Shown here one piece after another: positions 1 to 5,444 of a stretch of 6,386 nt of DNA (the stretch's first letter is position 1; every line of letters begins with the position of its first letter). Made by a program: the position numbers and the translations under genes. The DNA is from Savagea sp. Its GTDB lineage: Bacteria > Bacillota > Bacilli > Bacillales_A > Planococcaceae. The DNA lies in assembly GCA_030152585.1 (NCBI GenBank), contig JASLJC010000120.1, forward strand, positions 1 through 6,386. Reading direction: 5' to 3'. The notes under the pieces are model-generated. The model was not told the origin of the DNA. It did no database searches and saw only the letters and a program-made list of their open reading frames with translations.

Positions 1-1
1 T

Positions 2-211
2 GAGTTATTTCAAACGCTCGTTACGTATATCGATTGTCGTTACAATCAAACAGAAACAGCGAAAGCGAGTTACGTCCATGTCAATACAGTGAAATACCGA
101 CTACAAAAAATAGAACAATTGTTAGAACGTTCACTAGATGAAACGTCCATTTTGGATTTGCAGTTAGCGATAATGATTTACCAATTTTTATTACGACTTG
201 AGTTGTCTTAA
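2..211 (+). CDS. PucR/CdaR-family transcriptional regulator, C-terminal fragment
   Basis: The window opens inside this gene; only the last 69 codons and the TAA stop are present. The visible piece matches the PucR-type C-terminal helix-turn-helix (HTH_30). It has a leading helix (LFQTLVTYIDC), then QTETAKASYVHVNTVKYRLQ, where the family's conserved 'tA..l.vH.NTv.YRl..I' pattern is clear, and then a helix ending in LLERSLDE. Members of this family usually sense a small molecule through an N-terminal or GGDEF-like domain. Many activate neighbouring genes for use of purines, sugar diacids, glycerate or similar carboxylates. The gene runs in the same direction as the permease-lutABC operon and ends about 150 bp before it. 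Local control of that operon is therefore an attractive inference, but it is not shown by the sequence. No terminator hairpin follows the stop. The full length and sensing domain lie outside the window. Confidence 0.85.
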   Translation, partial: ELFQTLVTYIDCRYNQTETAKASYVHVNTVKYRLQKIEQLLERSLDETSILDLQLAIMIYQFLLRLELS

Positions 212-243
212 TCTACTAATGAAAAGAAGAACGATTTGTCTCA

Positions 244-257
244 TTCCTACATAGGAA
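244..257. promoter_or_regulatory. Short inverted repeat, candidate operator
   Basis: TTCCTACATAGGAA is a perfect 6-bp inverted repeat with a 2-base centre, lying in the gene-free gap between the PucR-type regulator and the permease. Its right arm coincides with the -35 position of the promoter-like sequence at 252-280. That is where a regulator dimer could act, as an activator or a repressor. A short repeat like this can arise by chance in AT-rich DNA, so the operator role is inference. Confidence 0.35.
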
Positions 258-280
258 AACGAAAATATAACTCTTATACT
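252..280 (+). promoter_or_regulatory. Weak sigma-A-like promoter for permease-lutABC
   Basis: TATACT at 275-280 is a 5/6 match to the -10 consensus. Seventeen bases upstream, at 252-257, is TAGGAA, only a 3/6 match to TTGACA. A poor -35 with a good -10 at consensus spacing is typical of activator-dependent promoters, which would fit the PucR-type gene next door. The predicted transcript would start near 287 and carry a leader of about 70 bases containing the hairpin at 293-323. I found no sigma-54 -24/-12 element and no convincing cre site here. Confidence is low because several AT-rich hexamers in this gap could pass as a -10. Confidence 0.35.
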
Positions 281-292
281 ATCAATCATATG

Positions 293-323
293 AATTTTCT
301 GAAAAATGATTATTCAGAAAATT
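293..323. promoter_or_regulatory. 11-bp inverted repeat in the leader of the permease-lut operon
   Basis: AATTTTCTGAA (293-303) is repeated as a perfect reverse complement at 313-323, with a 9-base centre. It lies 37 bases before the favoured permease start codon. No run of T follows, so it is not an ordinary intrinsic terminator for the upstream gene. It could be an operator for a dimeric regulator bound just downstream of the promoter, or a hairpin in the 5' leader of the mRNA. The ATG at 306 lies inside its centre, which makes that ATG an unlikely translation start. Confidence 0.5.
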
Positions 324-359
324 ATCTCTAGTGAAAGAACAAAGAAAGTAGGGATGAAG

Positions 360-1667
360 ATGGAGTATTGGAGTTTAGCGACGATTATTTTTTCGTTAGG
401 ACTATTAATTTTTTTAGCGTTACGAGGTTTTAGTATTATTATTATTGCACCGATTGCAAGTATCGTCGTCATCGTATTAAACCAAATGCCGATGCTCGAG
501 ACGTTACAAGAAGATTATATGAGTGGATTCATTAACTTTGCGAAAAATTACTATTTGATCTTTTTATTCGCTGCAATTTTCGGAAAGTTCATGGAAGAAA
601 GTGGAGCCGCTCGTTCGATTGCTGATAAATTGTTAGGATTAATTGGACGTACGAGTAAGTTTAAAGTATTGTTAGCGATCGTTATTATTAGTGCACTTTT
701 GACAGCGGGTGGTATTAATACGTATGTCGTTATTTTTGCGATTTTACCGATTGCACGTCCTTTATTCAAGAGGATGGAAATTCCGTGGCATTTATTTGCC
801 GGAGCATTTTTCTTCGGAATGGCAACTTTCACGATGACGATGATGCCTGGATCACCATCGATTCAAAATATCATTCCGACAAAATATTTAGGAACGACTG
901 TAACCGCTGCTCCATTAATCGGGATTACAGCGATGCTCGTTGTCATTGTCTTTAATACGTGGTATTTGAAACATGCGTTAACGAAGTCAGAACAACGGGG
1001 TGAAACGTATTCAAATATGAAAAATGGAGAAACGGCGATCGATCAAGATGAAGTATATGAACGACCGTTACCACCTTTTATGTTAAGTATCGTTCCACCT
1101 ATCGTTTTACTCGTCTTGTTAAACGGGTTAAAAGTAGATATTTTATATACGTTAATGATTACCGTAGCATTAAGTCTCCTATTGTTTTGGAAATATATGA
1201 CGAATAAATTAGAAGCGATTAACGTCGGTGCGATGAATACAGTGTTGCCGATTGTAAATACGAGTGCTGATGTCGGATACGGTACAGTAATTGCAGCTAC
1301 TGCAGGGTTCGGGGTCGTAACAGAAGTGATTTCGACAATTCCTGGAAGTCCTGTCTTTTCACTTTACTTATCAGTTGCTGCGTTAGCAGGAATTACAGGC
1401 GCTGCTTCTGGAGGATTAGCGATTGCAATGGAAACGTTAGCTGAAACGTATTTACAATTAGGTATTGATCCAGAAGTGTTACACCGGGTAGCTACAATCG
1501 CATCAGGTGGACTTGATTCGTTACCACATAACGGAGCAGTCATTACAGTTTTAGCAGTAATTGGTTTAACGCATAAAGACGCATATAAACATATATTTAC
1601 CGTTTCAGTAGTAGCGCCGATTATTGCGGCAATACCCGCATTAGCGGTAGCGATTTTGTTTTATTAA
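360..1667 (+). CDS. GntP-superfamily permease, probable carboxylate importer of the lut operon
   Basis: Polytopic membrane protein of 435 residues from the favoured start, with about 11-13 hydrophobic segments, close to the usual GntP-family length. Family-like marks include TAGGINTYVVIF (from residue 115), a PGSPSIQN re-entrant-like motif (163-170), a second PGSP (328-331) and a late LPHNGA motif (388-393). A charged cytoplasmic-type loop spans about residues 209-240. It most resembles the uncharacterised YxjC-like branch, which in B. subtilis is linked to ketone-body genes. Other GntP members carry gluconate, glycerate or similar hydroxy acids. Being first in an operon with lutABC, it probably imports lactate or another short hydroxy- or keto-acid; this is inferred from context. 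Start choice: AGGG (350-353) is 6 bases from ATG 360. ATG 354 touches that site, and ATG 306 lies in an inverted repeat without a ribosome site. lutA follows after 15 bases. Confidence 0.85.
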   Translation: MEYWSLATIIFSLGLLIFLALRGFSIIIIAPIASIVVIVLNQMPMLETLQEDYMSGFINFAKNYYLIFLFAAIFGKFMEESGAARSIADKLLGLIGRTSKFKVLLAIVIISALLTAGGINTYVVIFAILPIARPLFKRMEIPWHLFAGAFFFGMATFTMTMMPGSPSIQNIIPTKYLGTTVTAAPLIGITAMLVVIVFNTWYLKHALTKSEQRGETYSNMKNGETAIDQDEVYERPLPPFMLSIVPPIVLLVLLNGLKVDILYTLMITVALSLLLFWKYMTNKLEAINVGAMNTVLPIVNTSADVGYGTVIAATAGFGVVTEVISTIPGSPVFSLYLSVAALAGITGAASGGLAIAMETLAETYLQLGIDPEVLHRVATIASGGLDSLPHNGAVITVLAVIGLTHKDAYKHIFTVSVVAPIIAAIPALAVAILFY

Positions 1668-1682
1668 TGAGGGGGATTTTGG

Positions 1683-2408
1683 ATGAAAGTAACACTGTTT
1701 GCAACGTGTCTTGTCGACATGTTTGAAACGAATATCGGAAAAGCGACCGTTGAATTATTAGAACATCTCGGTTGTGATGTAACTTTTCCGACAGGGCAAA
1801 TTTGCTGTGGGCAACCGGCTTACAATTCAGGTTATGTAGAAGATGCAAAAAAAGCGATGAAACATATGATTGATACATTTGATGGAGCGGAATATGTCGT
1901 TGCGCCGAGTGGTTCGTGCATTTATATGTTTAAAAAATATGAAGAAATATTTGCACAAGATCCTATTTACGGACCGAAAGCGAAACGACTGGCTGAATGT
2001 TCTTATGAATTAACGGATTTTATCGTTAACGTCTTACAAGTAAAAGACGTCGGATCTACGTTTGAAGGAGTCGTGACATATCACGCTTCGTGTCATATGA
2101 CGCGATTACTAGGCGTTCAACAAGCACCTTTGACGTTGCTGCAACATATTCCGAATGTCGAATACGTCGAGCTTCCGAACCGTGGGCAATGCTGTGGTTT
2201 TGGTGGGACGTTTTCAGTAAAAATGGCTCCGATTTCAGAAGAGATGGTCGATGAAAAAGTAGAACATATCATTGAAACCGATGCGCAATATATTGTCGGT
2301 GCGGATGCGGGATGTTTAATGAATATCGGAGGACGTATTAATCGTCGAGGCGTACCGGTTGAAGTAAAACATATTGCAGAAGTGTTAAATGAACGGAAGG
2401 TGAAGTAA
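1683..2408 (+). CDS. lutA: L-lactate utilisation protein LutA, CCG-domain iron-sulfur subunit
   Basis: LutA is one of three subunits of the LutABC complex that oxidises L-lactate to pyruvate in the cytoplasm of B. subtilis, independently of the NAD-linked dehydrogenase. At 241 residues it is about the family length. It has the two cysteine-rich (CCG) domains also seen in GlpC and heterodisulfide reductase subunits: C9, ICCGQP with C41-C42, and C79 in the first; C137-H138, QCCGFGG with C170-C171, and C211 in the second. These cysteines are expected to bind an iron-sulfur cluster. A strong GAGGGGG site (1669-1675) lies 7 bases before the ATG, giving a clear start. The gene is 15 bases behind the permease, and its stop abuts the lutB start codon with no gap, so co-transcription and probably translational coupling are expected. 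No motif appears damaged. Confidence 0.95.
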   Translation: MKVTLFATCLVDMFETNIGKATVELLEHLGCDVTFPTGQICCGQPAYNSGYVEDAKKAMKHMIDTFDGAEYVVAPSGSCIYMFKKYEEIFAQDPIYGPKAKRLAECSYELTDFIVNVLQVKDVGSTFEGVVTYHASCHMTRLLGVQQAPLTLLQHIPNVEYVELPNRGQCCGFGGTFSVKMAPISEEMVDEKVEHIIETDAQYIVGADAGCLMNIGGRINRRGVPVEVKHIAEVLNERKVK

Positions 2409-3818
2409 ATGTCCATGAAAATAGGAAATGCGACGTTTGATGAACGGATAGAAAAAGAAATGCAAAACGATTTCATGCGAGGGGCAGTATCCGAAGCGCA
2501 AGATCGATTAGAAGCTGGACGTTTACGTGCAGCGGACGTACTCGGGAATTGGGAAGAGTGGCGCTCTTTAGGAGAAGAAATTCGTCAACACGTCTTAATG
2601 AATTTAGACGATTATTTATACCAGTTAAGCGAAGAAGTCGAAAAAAGAGGAGGCTATGTCTTTTTTGCGCAAACGGCAGAAGAAGCAAACGATTATATCG
2701 TCGACGTTGCAAAACGTAAAAATGCTAAAAAAATTGTGAAATCAAAATCGATGGTAACAGAAGAGATTGATTTAAATCGAAATTTACAAGAACGTGCCGG
2801 TTGTGAAGTTGTTGAAACAGATTTAGGAGAATACATTTTACAAGAAGATGGTGACTTACCATCGCATATCGTAGCACCAGCGATTCATAAAAACCGAGAA
2901 CAAGTAAAAGAAATTTTTGCACGCAGTGGTTATGAAGGTTCTTCAGATCCGAGCAAAATGACTAAACATGCTCGTAAAATGTTACGTGCACAATATTTAA
3001 GTGCCGATATTGGAATTACAGGATGTAATTTCGCCGTCGCTGAAACTGGATCGGTTTGTATCGTTACAAATGAAGGAAATGCTGATTTATCTACATCACT
3101 CCCGAAAACACAAATTACAGTAATGGGGATGGAACGCCTCGTCCCAACGTTTGAAGAGCTTGATGTTCTCGTTAGTATGTTAACACGTAGCGCAGTTGGA
3201 CAAAAGCTGCCGAGTTACGTAACGGTATTGACAGGGCCGAAAGCAGAAGACGAACTAGATGGACCGGAAGAATTCCATTTAGTCATTGTTGATAACGGGC
3301 GTTCGGACGTATTAGGAACTGAGTTTGAATCGATTTTACAATGTATTCGATGTGGTGCTTGTGTAAATGTCTGTCCTGTATATCGTCAAGTCGGTGGTCA
3401 TTCGTACGGTTCGATTTATTCAGGACCAGTAGGAGCTGTTTTAACCCCGCTGCTCGGTGGGTATGAAGAGTATAAAGAATTACCTTATGCATCTACGTTA
3501 TGTGGAGCGTGTACAGATGTTTGCCCTGTGAAAATTCCATTACATGAACTTATTCATAAACATCGAGAAGTTATTGTAGAACGAGAAGGTAAAGCGCCAG
3601 TATCTGAAAAAATGTTAATGAAAGCATATGAACTCGGTTCATCTTCTAATACGTTGTATGATATTGCACGAAATGTAGCGAAAATGGCACTCGGAACAAA
3701 AAAGCCGATTACAAAAGGTGTCGGCCCGTTAAAAGAGTGGACAAACGAACGAGATTTTCCAGCGCCGAAAAAGGAAAGTTTCCGAGATTGGTTCAAAACA
3801 CGAGAAAAGGAGGAGTAA
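2409..3818 (+). CDS. lutB: L-lactate utilisation protein LutB, LUD plus ferredoxin-like iron-sulfur subunit
   Basis: LutB, 469 residues, the large electron-transfer subunit of the lactate-oxidising LutABC complex. The N-terminal two-thirds is a LUD (DUF162) domain with KIVKSKSMVTEEI (from residue 108) and ADIGITGCNFAVAETGS (199-215). A ferredoxin-like part follows: C312-x2-C315-x2-C318-x3-C322-P, then C365-x2-C368-x3-C372-P, which should bind iron-sulfur clusters. The second motif has three cysteines, with serine at 362 where a canonical fourth would sit. The C-terminal tail ends in FRDWFKTREKEE, as LutB proteins do. The start at 2409 (MSMKIG) follows AAGGTGA (2397-2403), which lies within the end of lutA. 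A second ATG at 2415 is less well spaced. lutA and lutB are directly abutted, and the lutC ribosome site lies over the end of lutB, so all three are probably made in balanced amounts. Confidence 0.96.
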   Translation: MSMKIGNATFDERIEKEMQNDFMRGAVSEAQDRLEAGRLRAADVLGNWEEWRSLGEEIRQHVLMNLDDYLYQLSEEVEKRGGYVFFAQTAEEANDYIVDVAKRKNAKKIVKSKSMVTEEIDLNRNLQERAGCEVVETDLGEYILQEDGDLPSHIVAPAIHKNREQVKEIFARSGYEGSSDPSKMTKHARKMLRAQYLSADIGITGCNFAVAETGSVCIVTNEGNADLSTSLPKTQITVMGMERLVPTFEELDVLVSMLTRSAVGQKLPSYVTVLTGPKAEDELDGPEEFHLVIVDNGRSDVLGTEFESILQCIRCGACVNVCPVYRQVGGHSYGSIYSGPVGAVLTPLLGGYEEYKELPYASTLCGACTDVCPVKIPLHELIHKHREVIVEREGKAPVSEKMLMKAYELGSSSNTLYDIARNVAKMALGTKKPITKGVGPLKEWTNERDFPAPKKESFRDWFKTREKEE

Positions 3819-3820
3819 GA

Positions 3821-4540
3821 ATGACACAAAAAATAAAAGGTCGCGATGCTTTTTTGAGTAAATTGTCAGAACGTCTCCAAAAACGTTATGAACCGAAACG
3901 AGTCAATGTTCCTGAGTGGTCTTATTCGCCCCAACATCGTGTTTTACAACATGCTTCGAAAGATGAGTTGTTAGATGTTTTTCAAAAAGAGTGCGAAGCG
4001 ATTCATACAGACGTATATACGACGACATTAGAGCAGTTACCTATAGTTTTAGATCGCGTCATCCAACAGTATGAAGGTCAATCGATAATCAAATGGAAAG
4101 ACGAGCGTTTCCATGATTGGAAATTAGACACGTTGTTTGAAAAAACATTACCTCGTCGCGCAATTGAAGTAATGGAATGGAATGAAGGAACGAGAGAAGA
4201 AAATATTGAAAAAGCAGAGCGAGCGGATATCGGGATAGCTATTAGTGAATATGCGATTAGCGAATCGGCTACAGTTGTATTGCTTACAGAACGTAATCAC
4301 GGTCGCGTTGTCAATTTTTTGCCTGAAAAATCGATCGTCCTCATTCCGAAAAGCACACTCGTCCCTCGTATGACACAAGTAGCTGCGGTATTGCGAAGAG
4401 AACAGCAAGAAGGGAAATCGGTTCCATCTTGTATTAACTATATTACAGGACCGAGTAATTCAGCCGATATTGAGATGAGATTGGTCGTCGGTGTACACGG
4501 ACCGATGAAGATGGCTTATGTTGTCATCGAGGACATTTGA
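3821..4540 (+). CDS. lutC: L-lactate utilisation protein LutC, LUD-domain subunit
   Basis: LutC, 239 residues, essentially the family length and the third subunit of the LutABC L-lactate oxidation complex. It is a single LUD domain. Key parts are ADIGIAISEYAISESATVVLL, the VNFLPEKSIVLIP strand region, INYITGPSNSADIE (GPS at 210-212, D216-I217-E218) and VVGVHGP near the end. The position often occupied by a TGT/SGT-type triplet reads S-A-T here, a mild change that need not affect function. The start at 3821 follows a near-perfect AAAGGAGG (3806-3813) with 7-base spacing, lying over the last codons of lutB two bases away. The reading frame stays open further upstream to an ATG at 3737, but that would overlap lutB deeply and is rejected. 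No terminator is visible after the stop; the promoter of the guanidine unit begins about 10 bases later. Confidence 0.95.
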   Translation: MTQKIKGRDAFLSKLSERLQKRYEPKRVNVPEWSYSPQHRVLQHASKDELLDVFQKECEAIHTDVYTTTLEQLPIVLDRVIQQYEGQSIIKWKDERFHDWKLDTLFEKTLPRRAIEVMEWNEGTREENIEKAERADIGIAISEYAISESATVVLLTERNHGRVVNFLPEKSIVLIPKSTLVPRMTQVAAVLRREQQEGKSVPSCINYITGPSNSADIEMRLVVGVHGPMKMAYVVIEDI

Positions 4541-4549
4541 TCGTTTGTA

Positions 4550-4578
4550 TTGTCGTTTATTATAAAGTTTGATATAAT
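4550..4578 (+). promoter_or_regulatory. Sigma-A promoter of the guanidine riboswitch-ykkCD unit
   Basis: TTGTCG (4550-4555) and a perfect TATAAT (4573-4578) are 17 bases apart. TGA just before the -10 makes it an extended -10 (TGnTATAAT). The expected start is near 4585, about 17 bases before the first aptamer stem. The -10 lies in the right arm of a 9-bp inverted repeat, TTTATTATA (4556-4564) and TATAATAAA (4573-4581). That repeat may be chance in AT-rich DNA or may mark an additional regulator site. Confidence 0.8.
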
Positions 4579-4601
4579 AAAAGGAATTAAATAACAAAAA
4601 A

Positions 4602-4691
4602 GTTTTCTAGGGTTCCGCATACGATATGGTCTGGACCGAGAGAAAACACACAATTTAATATTGTGTCACGGAAGGATAAAAGCCTGGGAGA
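4602..4691 (+). promoter_or_regulatory. Guanidine-I (ykkC-class) riboswitch aptamer
   Basis: The leader carries the conserved ykkC-class sequence blocks in order: TTTTCTAGGGTTCCG, then GTCTGGACCGAGAGAAAAC, then ACGGAAGGATAAAAGCC, then GGGAGA. Stem P1 is formed by GTTTTCT (4602-4608) with AGAAAAC (4641-4647). A variable hairpin is formed by ACACAAT (4648-4654) with ATTGTGT (4660-4666). A small CATA/TATG hairpin (4618-4628) sits inside the first lobe. In this known class, binding of guanidinium stabilises the aptamer, whose 3' block is otherwise part of the terminator stem, so transcription proceeds. The genes downstream, a paired SMR exporter, are classical members of this regulon, which supports both calls. 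Confidence 0.95.
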
Positions 4692-4723
4692 AGCTACTTT
4701 GTAGCGTCTCTTAGGCTTTTTTT
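4681..4723 (+). terminator. Riboswitch-controlled intrinsic terminator
   Basis: AGCCTGGGAGA (4681-4691) pairs with TCTCTTAGGCT (4707-4717), including two G-T pairs. After one A-G mismatch, GCTAC (4693-4697) pairs with GTAGC (4701-4705), closing on a TTT loop. Seven T follow from 4717. The 5' arm is the conserved 3' end of the aptamer, so aptamer folding and terminator formation exclude each other. This is the expected ligand-on expression platform. The same hairpin may stop transcripts reading through from lutC. Confidence 0.92.
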
Positions 4724-4744
4724 ATTGAAAAAGGAGGAAACGAT

Positions 4745-5086
4745 ATGAAAGCAGGATGGTGGATGGTTGGCGTAGCGGCTATTTTTGAAGTTATGTGGGT
4801 GATAGGACTGAAATATGCATCGACATGGCCGATGTGGGTCGTAACAATTATTGCGATTATCGTTAGTTTTTATTATATGGTACGTGCTGGAGAGACAGTG
4901 CCTGTCGGTACAGTGTATACCGTATTTGTCGGTCTCGGTACAGTCGGTACGACAGCTGTCGACATGATCGTATTCGGTGAACCGTTTCAAGTAGCGAAAA
5001 TTCTTTTCATTGGCCTATTGTTAACGGGAGTCATTGGGTTAACATTAATTAAAGATGACGAGGAAGAAAAGGAGCGTGAAGTATAA
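4745..5086 (+). CDS. ykkC: Paired SMR guanidinium exporter subunit YkkC
   Basis: Small multidrug resistance (SMR) protein of 113 residues with four predicted membrane helices. The proton- and substrate-coupling glutamate is E15 in helix 1 (AAIFEVMWVIGLKYA). The helix-2/3 signature PVGTVYTVFVGLGTVGT begins at residue 53. The C-terminus is a charged tail (KDDEEEKEREV), as in YkkC proteins. In B. subtilis, YkkC and YkkD act together, and characterised riboswitch-linked SMR (Gdx) proteins export guanidinium in exchange for protons. The riboswitch upstream makes guanidinium export the most likely role, rather than general drug resistance. The start follows AAGGAGG (4731-4737) by 7 bases. The stop overlaps the ykkD start by one base (TAATG). 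Confidence 0.95.
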   Translation: MKAGWWMVGVAAIFEVMWVIGLKYASTWPMWVVTIIAIIVSFYYMVRAGETVPVGTVYTVFVGLGTVGTTAVDMIVFGEPFQVAKILFIGLLLTGVIGLTLIKDDEEEKEREV

Positions 5087-5400
5087 TGGCATGGACGATA
5101 TTAGTATTTGCGGGTATTTTTGAAATGCTTGGTGTAATGTCGATTCACCGTTTATTATCGAAGCCGTCTTGGAAAACATTGTCGCTTTTTCTCGTAACAT
5201 TTAGTATGAGTTTTGTTTTACTTTGGTGGGCGATGCTTACGATTCCGATGAGTACAGCTTATGCTGTTTGGACAGGAATTGGTGCAACAGGTGGCGCAAT
5301 TGCCGGAATGATTTTCTTCGGAGAATCAAAAAATTGGAAGCGAATCGTTTGTATCGGTTGTATTTTAGGAGCGGCAATCGGTTTAAAATGGATATCTTAA
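5086..5400 (+). CDS. ykkD: Paired SMR guanidinium exporter subunit YkkD
   Basis: Second SMR subunit, 104 residues, four predicted membrane helices, with the essential glutamate at E13 (FAGIFEMLGVMS). Its signature PMSTAYAVWTGIGATGG begins at residue 54. It has the short GLKWIS end typical of YkkD, with none of the acidic tail seen on its partner. The two proteins are expected to form an asymmetric heterodimer inserted in opposite orientations. The start codon overlaps the ykkC stop, and AAAGGAG (5068-5074) lies 11 bases upstream, so translational coupling at near-equal levels is likely. A strong terminator begins two bases after the stop. The role is inferred from the family, the pairing and the guanidine riboswitch. 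Confidence 0.95.
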   Translation: MAWTILVFAGIFEMLGVMSIHRLLSKPSWKTLSLFLVTFSMSFVLLWWAMLTIPMSTAYAVWTGIGATGGAIAGMIFFGESKNWKRIVCIGCILGAAIGLKWIS

Positions 5401-5402
5401 TT

Positions 5403-5442
5403 AAAACGTATGAAATCTGAAAAAAGATTTCATACGTTTTTT
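5403..5442 (+). terminator. Strong intrinsic terminator after ykkD, possibly bidirectional
   Basis: A perfect 15-bp stem joins AAAACGTATGAAATC (5403-5417) with its reverse complement at 5426-5440, with an 8-base A-rich loop. A run of six T starts at 5437. Read from the minus strand, the hairpin is followed by TTTTAA, so it may also end the convergent TSUP gene, whose stop codon is only a few bases away. Confidence 0.93.
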
Positions 5443-5444
5443 GA

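Noticed and set aside
293..323. Inverted repeat read as a terminator for the PucR-type gene
   Set aside because: The stem is AT-rich and is not followed by a T-run, so intrinsic termination is unlikely.
212..359. Possible cre (catabolite repression) or sigma-54 promoter site upstream of the permease
   Set aside because: No stretch matches the cre core with CG at the centre, and no TGGCAC...TTGCA-like -24/-12 pair is present.
551..832. Minus-strand open frame of 93 codons inside the permease gene
   Set aside because: It lies wholly opposite a strongly supported membrane-protein gene, has no ribosome site, and its composition is what the complement of hydrophobic codons gives.
2117..2922. Several minus-strand open frames opposite lutA and lutB
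   Set aside because: They overlap well-supported iron-sulfur proteins in full, show no recognisable domain and no ribosome sites, and are shadows.
3737..3820. Upstream extension of lutC to the ATG at 3737
   Set aside because: It would overlap lutB by about 80 bases, and an ideal AAAGGAGG site fixes the start at 3821.
5223..5420. Plus-strand open frame of 65 codons overlapping ykkD in another frame
   Set aside because: It lies mostly within ykkD and runs into the terminator stem; there is no ribosome site or domain.
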